Source: Cladophialophora immunda | Lineage: Eukaryota > Ascomycota > Eurotiomycetes > Chaetothyriales > Herpotrichiellaceae | Assembly (NCBI RefSeq): GCF_000835495.1 | Contig: NW_015622546.1 | Location: 1,614,883-1,678,882, forward strand | Reading direction: 5' to 3' | DNA: 64,000 nucleotides | Part shown: positions 37,001 through 49,909 of the stretch, in pieces | Numbering within the stretch: the first letter of the stretch is position 1 | Layout: each line of letters opens with the position of its first letter | The notes under the pieces: generated by a model | Database searches by the model: none | What the model saw: only the letters and a program-made list of their open reading frames with translations | What the model was told of the DNA's origin: nothing | Program-made: the position numbers and the translations under genes

Positions 37001-40000
37001 AGGGCCATCTCGATATCTAGTCAGCACATACCCAGTGGTGGCAGCCGCTGCGCAAAAGTCACCTGCAATGTTGCAGGGGTTTCCTGAGGTCTGTTCTCAG
37101 CCAAGTGCGAGATTCACGCCAGGAGCCTGCAAAGTTTGTTACTTATACACAACTTCCCCAAGAGATGTTGGGTCATAGGCAACCAGCAATACGGGATGCC
37201 ACTGTCGATCACCGATACTCCGCGTCGAGATAGAAGGCTGTGGCATGCATCGGGGGGGGCTTGTTGACGCCTCCCGCACATCACACATTTAGTTAATCTG
37301 TGGGGTAGCGGGAGATCATTTACCCTGCATCAAATGGGGCGCAAAGAAGCGCCCCCTTTCGAAAAGGAACCTTTGTATCACCACCATTCACTAGACGATT
37401 GGGAGATTGAACCAAGCTTGTGACCAGGTCAGGTCGGTCTCAAAAGTGTCCATGGACCTTCGTATTCGTTCATTTTGGACTTTCTGGCACACACCGCTAC
37501 GAGAATTCTGGGGGGAAAGGATGTAACCTCAGGTCTATAGTCTCGCAAGATCCCACTTAGCGGAAGGTGATGGGCCATGGTGGGGGGTGATCTATCTCGC
37601 AGACGTCAAGGAGGCCGGCAACATGGGTTGACAGGGGGTATTCTCTCGACAGTTGGATAGAGAGAGGGGCCATGCAAACAATGACGAGTCATGGTGACCC
37701 AACGTGAACAATTGGCAAGGGCCTATGGTTTAGTCGTGGTGTCCGCGGGCAGGTGATGAAAAAGCTAGGGGCTTGAGGTGTCTGTATGATCTCCCTATGC
37801 AGATAGGTCTGTCACAGACATCCGAGTTGTGCACATCCCGCACCATGTCTATGCAATCTTGTGAACGTTCGAGGATGCCGGGGGGCACAAGTTCCAAGAT
37901 GCTTCTGGAAATTCCGAGTGGGAGTGCCGAGTACAGGTGGGACAAAGGGCTGGCGAGGACAACCCAATATGTTTCATCTGGGCAATTTCCCGCCGGCGCC
38001 GACTTGTTAAGGCTGTGACTGCGTGAAAAGGGAAGGTAGTTAGGTTTGGCCAACATGCGATTTGAGCCCAAGCAAGCCACCGGCGCCTCTGATTCAACGG
38101 TTCCAACGGTCAAGGATTGCCACCTCCACACCCCCAAGAGAAATCCTCCGAGGCCGATGAGGCATCGGCCACGAATGACTCTGATGCAGCCATTACACGA
38201 TTTACCACTGCGTGGCTGATACTGCCTGCCCCATCTTTATCGGTGGTGATTGTGGTTGACTGGACTGCCTGTTTTGGCAGTTAAATGGGAAAGAGGGCGC
38301 CAAAGACACCGAGGTCCCCTTAGAGCCAACACTAATGTGGACTGCTACCTCAAGCGTAATTGAAATATGCGCCATGTGGGAGGTCCGAGGACCATGTATC
38401 TGGTTCATGTGGGACCTCCATCGGCGGCATATCGTGAGGGATTGAGGACCCCTTGCTAGCAGGTGAGAATTGCTGTGTGTCCCACCAACCCTCTGCATGA
38501 AGCAGGGACAGGGAACAGGCCTGCGACGAAAATGATGATGAGACACCAATCTGGGAAAGGCGTGTCGGTGTCTTTCTTCAAGCACCAGCAAGCGAAAAGA
38601 CCGTCGAACAGGGAGCGGAATTGCAAAGCCTACGCCAAACGCTTGAAGCACAGAAGTCGTGAACAATGTCTGCGAAACAAAAGTTTGGAACATCAACTAT
38701 TTGGATCTGAACTGGAGCAAGGCTGAGAAAAGCAAACCCCAAACATGTGGGAAGGTACAGCTTTTCCTTGTGAAAGCCTCGGGCTTTCTGGGGGTATATC
38801 GCCATTGCAATCCCATGGTTGCAAGGTCTGTGATACATGGCGACGAGAAGCGTGAAGAGAGCTCGCTTTCTCCTGCAGGGTCAACACATTCCCGCTGTTA
38901 GTTCCCGCCTCAGCTTGCAAGTCGAGGGTCCTGGATACAGATGCAAGTTCGCCGGGGCATGCCGTGCAGCTACCAATGGTACAGACAACGGGCGAGATCT
39001 TATTTCTCGGCGCCAGCTCCTGCGGTCTCGAAGTCAAAGCACATGAGAGTACTATGCCACTGTCCTTCGGGGGTTTAGACCCGGCAACAATGGACCTGCA
39101 ATGTCAATGAGTGACATAGATGTTTTTGGAACTTATAGCATGGGAAAACATCAGGCGTCCCTGTAACACCGCCGACCAGGTTTGTGAGAGCTCGAAGCCC
39201 CCATTCCGAGTAACAAAGTTGTGAGCCGGCAAGTCAGGAACTTGCTCAATTCTATGGAGTGTATTCTTGGTCTCGGGCCCGAGTGATGTCGGTGCGAGCA
39301 CACAAATCAAGCGGTCAGTGATGTCGCAAGATCTTGCCTATCAAGAACGACGGTGCCAATGACGAATCAGCCGACCTGTCCGAAGGATCGAGCCGCGGTT
39401 CCCTAAGGCGCGGATAGCTGGAGTTGATGAAGATCGTCGGGATGTATCCACAAGAACTCGTTTCTTGGGATGCAAGTTGAACGAGTACGTACCTGCTCTT
39501 CATGCAACCAGACATTTATGGGCATGGGAGAGCAGACTATGCACCTTGTCAGGGGACCAAACTGTCGAGCATGTTGGCAAAACATCGACATGGCTAGTAC
39601 GGTGTCCTTGCTAGGGTCGAAACACAAAGGTCCGGTCTCGCAAAAGCTAGCGAATCTATCCCATGATCCGCTAACAGACGGTCAGATAGCTAGAACAACA
39701 AGAAGGAAGGAGGAAGGAGAGAATAAAGTGGTGAGAGATAGCGTCGCAATTGATCAGGCTGTGGAGCCTGGAGCCTGGAGCCCTGGAGCGTGGCGAGCTC
39801 CTCCCAACAGGAACGGCACCTGCCGTCGCCGCAAGCCACGGGGGTTTCGAAATAAGCGAACCAGGTGGTTTACGAGTAGATGGCTGGACTTCCGAAGGTG
39901 CAGGCCCCGGTGATGATCGATCCGCACTAAGGCATCCCGAGGAAATGGGTGTGTGTGCAAGTGTGCGTGCGCGCGCGCGCAAAGCAAAGCAAAGTGTGGT

Positions 40001-40969
40001 CTAGGGGAGGGCCGAAGGGTGACGCTCCACGTGGGATGTTCTGATAGCGATACTCGTACATCCAGCCAAAGCCTATCGAGCCGGGGTCTGTAATCAGTTA
40101 GGACGATGACAGAAGCAGAGGTATGATGTTCCACAGAGATCGGAAAAAGAAAAAGGGGGCGAATGGGGAGGAGGTTCAGAAGGAATGTTGCAGAAAATAA
40201 CAGGGAATTCAACCAGGTGTCGATGGATTTGTTGGCACTCTTGGGGTGGGAGGTGAGACGGGCAGTAAAGTGGCCAGTTGAGGGCTCGAGGGCTTGACTG
40301 ATTGTTTGATTGACGGAAGAGATATCAATCTCAGAGTATTGCTTATGCCAGCTGTCAAAGATAGGTAGGTGGTTTGGGGGTTAGTGATTAGAGCAGGCGG
40401 CAAAGTTGGTTGCGTTTGGGGTGTCTGGCTAAGGGAGGCGAAGGGGGGGAGGGCGGAGTGGCCATGGCCCTGGAGGCTGCGCAAATAGGTGCTAAACCAA
40501 TTATTAGCCAGGTAGCACGGTAGGCAGGGCACAGGTATAACCCACCGAGACAGGCCTGTGACTTGATTAGGTCTGGCGAACCAGTAGACGGCAATGAAAT
40601 GGTCACGTTGGGCCCCGAGTGTCGCTGGGACGTGTACCTGAGGTATCACCAGTGTTGATAAAAATATGTGACAACGGCCTCCGTAATGGGCCAAAACAGG
40701 GGATACAAACGTTACCGAATTCTGGTTTTGATACACGGCCCTTACGATACAGAAAGTGATGTGACTCCCCAACGAAGAATTCAACAGAAGTTCAGTGCAT
40801 GAAAGAGACGATGATCAAGGTGATGGATGAGCACAAGCAGCAGCGAGAGGCCTCTGAACGAGACACAGGGGGGGCAACTGGCTAGGCCACCTACAAGTAC
40901 ACAGGATCGCATTCCCAGCAATGATGTCACTCCCCATCTTTCGAGTCTCTCACTTGAACTTCACTTCTG

Positions 40970-41002
40970 CCTCACTTGTCGCTCACTTGTCGCTCACTTG
41001 TC
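40970..41002. repeat. Three tandem copies of an 11-base unit (GCTCACTTGTC)
   Basis: Two perfect copies at 40981-41002 preceded by a third copy with one change. It lies about 540 bases upstream of the CCCH/CHY gene start, so it could be promoter DNA. Confidence 0.9.
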
Positions 41003-41536
41003 CCTCGCCTTCAACGCCTCTAGCGAGAACTCTCCAGACTCTGGCATATGGGAGGAGTCATGCATGGTGTGACTCAAACTCCTCTCTTGCCACAGCCATC
41101 CGTGACTCGATCACCGTCAATATCCTTCTCTCCCAACAGTAGAAAAAAAGGCGCTCGAATCGTTGTGAGTGTGCCGCTTTGGCATCACTTGATCACTTTC
41201 CCTTCGTCCTTGTTCGCTTCGATTTTCCCTTTCATCTCTCATCCCCGATCTACATCTAGATTTGTTCGCACCGGTGCCCATCCCCCATCATCCATCATCC
41301 ATCACCCTTCAATCCACCGCCCTTGATCAGATTCGGAAGTGCATCGTCCGCCTCCTGTGCCCCCAATCCAAGACTCTCTCCCTCCTCGCATAACCGGACC
41401 AGGACGTGGTCTGTTGGTCTGCCGACCACCTCCGCCAGACCGGGAAGCGATTTCATCATCTGGCCGGCCAAAAACTGAAATCAAGGAACCTTTGTCGATG
41501 AATGAACAGCATCGTTTTGCCAACTCATCAATCATC

Positions 41537-44409
41537 ATGTCACTTGACGACGCCAGCCTCAGTAAGCCTGCAGCTCCTTTGTTGCCTTGTCCAGCTTCGC
41601 TTTGCCCTGTTGCGCGCGTGGGCTAAAACCCGTGGCCACCGTCCAAGCCGCCCCCATGCCCTTCTCAAGCCATTCCCGAAGGCGCCTCTGCGTCGAATCC
41701 CCTTTCTAGCTGGAAGTGATGGGGGGGCCGATGGTTCAGCCGATGAAACACTGCCCATCGGTCATCTGACTGCTGAGTTGTACCCCAGTTGCTGATCGCT
41801 TAATGCGTATTGCGCCCAATGTCCAGGCACCAGCCGTGTCAGCACCCAAATTCAGCATCAACCACATCCTCAAATTCCACCGCCAATCACTTCGGCACCG
41901 GCTCAATCACAGCCAAGGGTATGTCGGTTTTTCAATACAAACAAAGGTAATCACTCTTCTGTCTTTTACCATGCAATTTTGTCATTGGCCCAGCCATGTA
42001 ATCAATTCCTCCAATAGCCTAAATTGAAATATGCACGGCATTCTGTCTCCTGCCTGGCCTTAGCTGCAGGAGTGATCACTGGCCATCGCGTATCCTCAAT
42101 CGTGGGCCTGGACATCATGTCAACGATTTCACGTGATAACGCAGCTAATCACCGTGCTAGGTTGTCGAGCTGGCTCGCAATGCCCCTTCAAACACCTTCA
42201 GCCTAAAGACAGAGTCACAAGCACTAGGCCGAAACCTGACCATCAACAGGCCGACGCTGCGCAAGGCCCGTCGGTCGTGCAAGAAAGCCAGTCTCTGTCT
42301 CACCGAGCCAGGGCGTTGATCCCCGGCTCAACCCCAAGTCAGAAACCCCAATCCCGATTGCAGCAGCGCGATCCTCGTGAATTCGAGCTTGGTCAAGTGA
42401 TTAAGAGGTTTTCTCCAGTTCGGAGAGAGACCAGTGACGGCACATCCTTGTCCTTCGCCCTTGCTCCGTCGGACCCGGACTTTCCATTCGAGCTTGAAGG
42501 TGGCCTCCGTTGCATCCTGACACTGCCTACCGCCTATCCTCAAAATGGCAGACCGACAATCAGAGTCACAAATGCCGAAATGGCCCGGGGTTTCCAGATC
42601 AACGTCGAAAAGGGGTTTGACAGCCTTGTCGAGGCTACCCCGAACAAGACGCTGTTGGCGTTGTTGAACGAGCTGGACAAGAACTTGGAGAGGTTCTTGA
42701 CATCTGAAAAGGCCCAAACCATCAAGATCATTGCAAATGCCGACAAGATTACCAGGGTTCCTGATCCCGTGCCAGAGGTGGTTCGCCCTGCCTTCTCTCC
42801 GACCAGATCCGTGGCACCACGCCCACCAACCTGGACAGCGGAGCAGAGATCCCGCGCCGTAACCAAGAGAGAAGCTGATATTCGCCAACTCGAAGCACGC
42901 ATGGGACGAATTCCGCATTACTCTAAAAGTTCTGATGGCACGACATTCAACATTCCTGTTCAAATAGCCAAATCAGACAGACTGCCCCTCAGCCTGCAAC
43001 CGCTCAAGGAAGTCACCCTAATTGTCCCCCGGCTTTATAACCTTGAGCCTTGCACGGTGTTTCTGAAAGGAGTCACAGGGCCGGAAGCTGAAAATGTTCA
43101 ATGGGCGTTTGAAAGACATGTTCGGAAGAAACTCGACATGACCCTTATGGCACATATCAACTACCTGACGCAGAACATTCATTCAATGGCTTCCGAAACC
43201 GCAGAGGGCGCGGCCCCAATAGCTTCACTCGATGTTCCGGCCCCACCAGAGGCTCCTGTGGACGAGACACAAAGCGTTGAGTCGAGAGGGGAAACCGCAG
43301 CAGAGTCCAGACAGCTGATCTTGGATGAAGACAGACCGCACGTCAAGATCATCCCTCGACCGCCTGAATGGGACCGACATGATTCCGAGGACGGGTCAGA
43401 ATCATCGTACGACTCTGGCGAATATTCCGACTCGGAAGATGAGGAACAAGACGACGACGAGGCAGAAACCGAGCAAGGCGGCGCCGCTCTTCCAGTCTCA
43501 TCGACCTCGACGGAAAGGGGCATCCACATTTCCTTTCCGAATCTGGAACTCCACAACATTGAACTTCTGACCTTAGCGTCCCTATCCATCTCGGTCAAAT
43601 GCTTGCGCTGTAAATCTCCCCTGGAAATCTCGAACATTAAACCTAGCGGTGACGCAGCTGGCTCGTCGACGTCCAGCGTCCGCACCGAGACCTGCTCGAA
43701 GTGCACTACACCGTTCACGGTCTCTTATACACCCAACGCCTTGCACGCCAACACAGTCCGGGCAGGCACGGTCGAAGTCACAGGCTGCACCATCGCCGAC
43801 CTCCTCCCGTCGGTCTTCCAGCCCACGTGCGCGTCGTGCTCCACGACCTTCCCGGTCCCGCCAGGCATGGTCTCCGTCCGAGGCGACACGCCGATCCAAG
43901 TCTGCCGGGCCTGCCACGCCAAGATGACCTTCACGATCCCCGAGGTCAAGTTCCTGCGCGCCTCCTCGGCCTTTGCCTCGGGCGCGCTCCCGGCGCGGCG
44001 ACCCAAGCGGGAAAACCTGGGCATCTCCGCCGGCACCGCCCTGCCGGACCACGGCACCTGCGCGCACTACCGCCACAGCTACCGCTGGTTCCGCTTCAGC
44101 TGCTGCCAGCGCGTCTACCCGTGCGACCGGTGCCACGACGCCGCCGAAGCACACGTCAACGAGCACGCGGATCGCATGGTCTGCGGCTGGTGTTCGCGCG
44201 AGCAGCGCTTCCGGAGCGAGGACTGCGGCCTGTGCGGGCGGAGCGTCATCCGCCGACGCAAGGCCGCCGGCGGCTTCTGGGAGGGCGGCAGGGGGACCAG
44301 GGAGAAGGGCCTCATGAGCCGCAAGGAGAAGAGGAAGTATAAACGGCCCGGAGGCAGCGTGGTGGGGTCCGCCGCGGCGGCGGCGGCGAAGAAGGATGGT
44401 GCGAAGTAG
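41537..44409 (+). CDS. CCCH, RWD-like and CHY zinc-finger protein
   Basis: Three exons, 41537-41561, 41827-41946 and 42162-1 onwards (42161-44409), give 797 residues. Splicing rebuilds a canonical CCCH finger across intron 2: Cys41-x8-Cys50-x5-Cys56-x3-His60, which no single frame shows. Residues about 130-230 resemble an RWD fold, with the marker LPTAYPQNGRP. An acidic block lies near 475. Paired cysteines appear near 515-600, and a CHY-type zinc domain at about 679-750 starts HGTCAHYRHSYRWFRF and continues with regular Cys/His pairs. CCCH fingers usually bind RNA, RWD domains bind protein partners and CHY domains bind several zinc ions, often in ubiquitin-linked proteins; no RING is visible here. 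An RNA-linked or ubiquitin-linked adaptor is plausible, but unproven. The last 100 residues are basic. Confidence 0.85.
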
Positions 44410-44826
44410 GCAGATAGACCTTCGCACATGCACCAAACAGGCTGTACAGCCCCTTGACATTCCGCATTCTGCGGAAGATGCGACGCGGTCTCAAAATGGG
44501 CGGTGTCTACCAGTAGGTCCGAGGTTCCAAGTCCCATCACAGAAGGGATATAACACAACGTACCTTAACAAAGCTCATTTTATACCGTAAGATACGTTGA
44601 GAAGGGGTCATTTCCCTATACATGTCCGACTTCCTGGGTGATTTGTTCACGACTCCTGTGCGATTGCAATACCCCTTTTCCGATGGAACGAACTTGCGCC
44701 AGAGAGATCTCTACCGCCAGCTGACACGCAGCTTTAACCATCCCCAAATCCCGGAACCCGTGTGTGTCGAAGCACGAGCCTGCCTGAATATATCTACCCT
44801 GGGTATAGGGCCTCGTATGGGCGCGT
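44410..44826. other. Convergent intergenic region
   Basis: Short gap between the 3' ends of two converging genes. Nothing else seen. Confidence 0.5.
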
Positions 44827-46751
44827 CTACCCTGCACAGATCAGGGACATGAGGTGCAAAGACCCACCGACTCCGTCCTTTTGTTGCTCCAGCAGAGGCG
44901 CGTTAGGACGCCCGTCCGCCTTTTCTAGGCCCAGACCACGCGAAGCTACACCGCCATTGTCGTCGCCATCATCATCGTCAACGATGCCAGCCCTGATGGT
45001 CGTCCACACCCCGAACGCGCCCTTGTCACAAGCGCGCTCTAGCCAGAGGAAGCTCCGCATGAGGGCTCGCAGGCGGGCGAAGCGCACGACCCCCAACCTC
45101 GTAGACCATGTTGACACGAGGTTGAGGAAGAAGGGGCCATCGTCGGTGTTCTTGGACGCCATGGCGCCCAGGACGGCGAGCCACAGGAGGAAAGCCACAG
45201 GGGGTGACGGTGCGTTCGTGGGCACTGCGGCATCTGCGTCTGCATCTACTCTCTCTTCTGCCTCGTTCTCGCCGAGCATCGTCGCGTCATCATCTTTCGC
45301 CATCGAGGGACAGAAAACATAGTCCTCCAATGCAGTTCTCAACTGCTTGGCCAGAGCCCGCAACGGCTCCGGCCGGGCCACGGGGAAAATGACGCCGTAG
45401 CTGAAAACCATGGCTCCAAGGCGACAGAGCTCCTCCTCTGGGCTCTCGTAACGGGGCAGACGCAGGAGCCGGTACTGGATGAGGTTGCGATAGACGTGCG
45501 TTTCCCAAGCCACCGACGCGGGCACGAGGTCGGCATCGTCGTCACTGACAGAAACACCCGACTCGGCGGCAACTCTGTCCAGGTCTCGGCAGTACATTCT
45601 CATGTCGAGGAGCAGGTCCTTGAAGTCGACGTCGCCGAGGGCCGGAAAGGCCTCGTCGAGTCTCTCCCGGGGCGGACGGATCATTCTGACGTGGTTGTCC
45701 AGGACATGCTGGTAGAGACGGCAGAGGGCGAAGTGCGGGCGGCCGAGCGACAAACTAGCCTGGAGGATGTCTGTGGACTGGATTTGCTCCGCGACGCCCG
45801 GCGTTGTGATGTGTTGCAGGCCGCCTCGCGCAGCCACCAGGGACTTGGCCGCTCGGATGTGAGACGGCGTCCAACGAAAGTGGGAGAAGTACTGAATCCA
45901 GCCCAGCGATCGCAGCGGAGGATCGAAGCCTCCAAAGCAGTCGTCCCCCCGCTCCTGCATGGCGACCCGAGGGTTCGTGTCGCGTATTGTGAGGCCGAGC
46001 ACGGCAAAGATGACCGAGTCTGAGATTTCGTTCCGCTCGATATGCTCGCGGATGCTCTGGACGGCTCTATTTTGGCACGTGAACATGACCGCATCGTTGT
46101 CGACGGCGGTCTGAGGCAGGTGCATGGACATAACCAACGCGGCGGTCCAGACGAATGAGTTGAGCAGCAGGTCATCGACCATACTCAGGTGGAAGAAGGC
46201 TGAGGTCAAGGACTCATCGGTCTCGAGGCTGTGGTGCCTGAACGAAGGCCAGAGGGTCGTGAGAGCGTAGTGGTGTACCCTCCGGACCTGGGGATTGGAC
46301 AGCAGCACTGCGCATCCGGGGACCGGGGAGGTGATTTGCTGGAGCACGGTCTGAGAGCATAGGTCGACCTGAACCCGACCGAGGGGGTTCTCTGGACACG
46401 GGGCATCTCGCTTAGAGGCCGTCTCGATGACTTTGCCTTTTTGATGTGCCGTAGGTACAGGCTCTCGAGGCGCAAGCGGGACGGGCTTGTGTGGGCTGCA
46501 GGCTGCTGACGCCCTTCTGGCCGCTCGTTCTGCTGCTCTTCTGCGGCCTAGACATGGATTAGCAGGGAGTCGGCAACAGCGTGGTGGTGGTGAGAAGGGG
46601 TCTTCAACGCACGATAAGAGCGCTGGTTCAACCGGTTCTGGAGCCTCCTCCTGGCCCTTGCGTCCGACAAGCCGCCCCAGTCCTCTTGCTCCCTCCTTGC
46701 TTCTGTGGGCAGCCTCCTTTCGAAGACGATCCGGGACGGTTGGACCACCAT
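44827..46751 (-). CDS. bZIP-type transcription factor with fungal regulatory region
   Basis: Two exons, 46751-46613 and 46547-44827, joined across a 65-base intron (46548-46612, branch GCTAAT), give 619 residues. The intron cuts the basic region, which reads RARRRLQNRLNQRSYRRRR around residues 32-50 and has the bZIP signature Asn39-x7-Arg47. No leucine heptads follow clearly, as in a group of filamentous-fungal bZIP-like proteins. The long second part, helical with WTAALVMSMHL and a late FLLWLAVLGAMAS segment, resembles the ligand or regulatory half of fungal transcription factors. Expected to act in the nucleus; targets unknown. No other in-frame ATG precedes the basic region, so the start is the 46751 ATG unless an upstream exon exists. 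Confidence 0.85.
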
Positions 46752-46770
46752 TGATTGTCTCTGTCGTCTT

Positions 46771-46800
46771 CTACGTTGCTTTTGCTCGAGGTGCTGTCAT
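46771..46800 (-). promoter_or_regulatory. Short upstream ORF before the bZIP gene
   Basis: A nine-codon frame (ATG at 46800, stop at 46771-46773) ends 19 bases before the main ATG. Its start context (AAAAATG) is better than that of the main start (T at -3). If the leader includes it, it should reduce translation of the factor. Confidence 0.4.
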
Positions 46801-47484
46801 TTTTGCGACAAGATGCTTGCCAGTGCATTGCATACCAGGCCAACACTCAGTCCATGCTGCAAATTGCGCAAAGTACGAGGCCTTTTCAATGCGCTGGCCC
46901 AGAAATTGCGGCGAGAGAGGATGTTCCCAGTCCCTTTCTACTTGCCGAGCGGATATGCAGGCTGCTTACCTCTGCAGAGCCAATCAGCATCTGTCGATTT
47001 CGCCGCCGCCACCTGCAGCCTTGCGTGATTTCGGCCCTCTGGACTCGTGTCGATCGTGGTCAGACGATCGGGACCTGCCCCTTGCATCGATCGACATAGT
47101 CTGTTCGTACGCAGCTAAGGAAGAACAAGAGAACCTGGAAACACTCAAGGCCACAGTCGAGGCGGCACTTACGGCACTTGCGGCACTTTGGAGGCCACGA
47201 ACGCATAGAAGATCAAGGCTACGTCTCACACTGGGCTCGTCAAACCGCACGGAATGATGCGTCAAGAATACTTAGGAGACGAACTGAACTTTACTCCACC
47301 AGGGAGAGGTGAACCCTTTGGAAGGCCAAATAGTCGATAGCAAATTCATGACGTCCGACAGCTTTTCATTTTTCTATCCGATCTGCCGACGGGTATCATT
47401 TTGTACATTCTTTCCGATCATGTCTTCATGCAGGACTTTTGCATAAACGCCGTGAGATGCTGACGCACTGCTGATGGAACAAGT
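46801..47484. other. Intergenic region
   Basis: Promoter of the bZIP gene and 3' flank of CCT5. Frames on both strands lack coding character. Confidence 0.5.
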
Positions 47485-49233
47485 CTAGAAGTCATTATCG
47501 TCGCTGCCCGCCACAATCACGTTGTTGATCTTCAGGACCTGTGCGATGTTCGTGAGCTACTTGGCGCAGGCCGCCAGGAGGTCCAAACTTACCATTCGAC
47601 ACAGCTGAGTTGCAAGGAGCAACTGCTGCCGTTTTCCAATTAGGGGGTCGATGACAAAATTCGCCCGCATATCTTCCAGAGTCAGTACAGGGCGGAACCC
47701 AGCAATGCAGTTTAACATACCATTGTTTCCAGTTCCCATGCAATCAACGCCTAGCCGAGAGTTCTGTTCTTTGATCTGCCGCGACTTCACCTCTGCCAAT
47801 GTCTCAATCGGACTTAAACCAGAGTTCTCTGCCAGTGCCATCGGGATTGCATCCAGAGCGTCTGCAAACGCTCTCATGGCATACTGTTCCAGGCCTGGTG
47901 ATTTCGAAGCCGCGTCCTCAACAGCGATAGAACAAGCAATCTCAGCAGCGCCACCGCCATAGACGACTCTGTTGTCTCTGACGAGGTTGCGAACAACACA
48001 CAGAGCGTCATGGAGAGATCTCTTCGCTTCGTCGATGATCATCTTGTTGCTGCCCCTTACGAACACGGTGACAGCTCGGGTATTGGCGCACTCTTCAATG
48101 ACCAGCATCTTTTCTCGAGTGGTGCCAAAAGTCATTTCCCGGACCACGCCAGCCTTGCCTAGCTTCTCTCTACTCAGATCCTCGAATCGCGGTACAATGC
48201 GACCATTGGTGGCGATCGCTATCAGCTCGATTTCAGGCCCGCCAACCCATCGTACGGCAGGAAGTTTGTTTTGAAGAAGTAGATGGTTTGCCTCATCGTC
48301 AAAACCCCATTGACAGATCACAAGATTTGCCCCTGTATCTTTGATCATGTCGATCATCTCCACGAATTTATTCTTTTCGTACTGTTGTAGCTTCCTGAAT
48401 TCTTCCACGGTAGATATATCGAGCTTATGTTTGGTTTTCGGTTTGGGCGGTTCAAAGGCACATGTCAGGATCGCCAGTTTGGCGTCCCTCACTTCGCTCG
48501 GCATCTGCGGGTGGGAAAAGTCTTTGTCGATGATGACTCCTTTGACAAGCAAGGAGTCTTCGATTGAACCGCCTGCTTTGCCGTCGACTTTGATGAGCTC
48601 GAAATCGACGTCTTTTCGATCCAGATCGGCGACAGACATGACGGCGTCGACGGCAATCTTCGCGAACTGGTCGTGGGATTTGCTGACGATCTTGCTTCCG
48701 AGACTCGTTTTGGCAACTTTGATCAGATTTTCCTGCCTCTCGCGGCTGAAGGCGATTTCATCGCTGATCTTGTCCAGATGTGCCACAGCTACCTCGCAAG
48801 CCTGGTCGAAACCGTCCGCGATTCGAATGGGATGGATACCTTTGTCGATGAGGTCTGCGGCCTGATCGAGAAGAGCAGCAGCCAAAACAACGACGCCAGT
48901 GGTACCGTCACCAATCTCTTCATCTTGTGATTTGGACAGTTCGACCATAAGTTTGGCGATAGGATGTGTGATTTCCATCTCCGACATGATTGTGCGGCCA
49001 TCGTTTGATATCTGAATGTCCCCGTCCGGAGATATGAGGATCTTATCGAGACCCCGTGGGCCCAACGAGGTTCTGACAATGTTTGCGATCGTGCGAGCCG
49101 CAACAATGTGTTGCTTGACAGCCTCTATGCCATGTGTCCTCTTCTTCTTGCCCTGGTCTCGGACGACAATGAAAGGTCTGCCCGTCTCATCTTTCAGGAC
49201 TTGTGCCTGAGATAGGTCCAGTTGCATTGCCAT
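47485..49233 (-). CDS. cct5: T-complex protein 1 subunit epsilon (CCT5)
   Basis: One of eight subunits of the cytosolic chaperonin that folds actin, tubulin and WD-repeat proteins with ATP. Two exons, 49233-47593 and 47538-47485, join in phase 0 across a 54-base intron to give 564 residues. Family marks are [10 protein letters not shown] at 55-64, the ATPase motif GDGTT at 108-112, the gamma-phosphate side [10 protein letters not shown] in the second half, and the N terminus [16 protein letters not shown] that is specific to epsilon. The last exon supplies [11 protein letters not shown], the usual chaperonin C-terminal strand; without splicing the protein would end in unrelated residues. Length is normal for the family. 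A housekeeping gene. Confidence 0.97.
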
Positions 49234-49909
49234 AATGAGGGTGTGTCAATCCAACCAACGTCGCCCGCCTCCTAATGTTGGTCGTGATTTCTCTTTTCCT
49301 CGAAGGTGGGCGGAAATGTGGTGTGAGTTGGTGCCTGCGGGATGGGTAGAGGTTGGGCACAGACGAGGCGATGCACAAGGTTTTTCGTTCCCAGATGGTT
49401 GTTCTCACACACTCTCTCCTGTAAAATCCAACCTCAACGTAGACAGGAACAGTCCAATGTGCGTGCTGGAAGTGATTGCTAACTCGCTGCGGGAACTCGT
49501 TCGCGAGCGGTAAAGTGAATATCTCGAAATTTTGGAGACGCTTCTTGTCCCGCTGCTTTTGCCCCCAGCCAAGACGTATTTACCCTTTTCAGAAAAAGTG
49601 GAGCTGCCCTACTTCGCCTTTCATCTTCCTGCTTCACCACATTGCCTGCATCGATCCAGTCGAGACGGTGGGTACTGCTTGAAACGGCTCACAGTGTTTG
49701 AAGACGATGTGTAGCCGCATTTTAAATTTGCTGAATCAATAAATATGCTCAGACATTACAACTCGGGAAGCTCGAGTGCTCTCGACGATTTCGTATTTCA
49801 GCTGACAGTTCCACACTCTACAAGGCTGTGCTTCCCGTGCAACTTCCTCAGCATATATACTTGACTTGAATTCTTTCGAGGAAGAGACCGGTATGGTCAC
49901 CATCTATTT
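49234..49909. other. Intergenic region
   Basis: CCT5 promoter and 3' flank of the P450 gene. No gene seen. Confidence 0.5.

Larger units (their letters stand above)
30548..41536. other. Gene-poor region of about 11 kb
   Basis: No supportable protein gene, even allowing for splicing. Open frames such as 34914-35465 (+), 35866-36267 (+) and 40209-40784 (-) have no domain, no splice continuation that extends a conserved pattern, and amino-acid compositions typical of chance frames. The first 4 kb is dense in simple repeats and in GTAC-containing words. It could hold regulatory DNA, long non-coding transcripts or unrecognisable old transposon remains. Confidence 0.5.

Noticed and set aside
40209..40784. 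191-codon minus-strand frame
   Set aside because: Composition is Thr/Ser/Pro-rich from simple DNA, without conserved motifs. Probably chance.
21957..41536. A hidden biosynthetic cluster or transposon in the gene-poor stretch
   Set aside because: I found no polyketide, peptide synthetase, terpene, transposase, reverse transcriptase or integrase motifs and no long terminal repeats by eye.
46487..47257. 256-codon plus-strand frame opposite the bZIP start
   Set aside because: It is antisense to the well-supported bZIP exons and their leader and has no domain.
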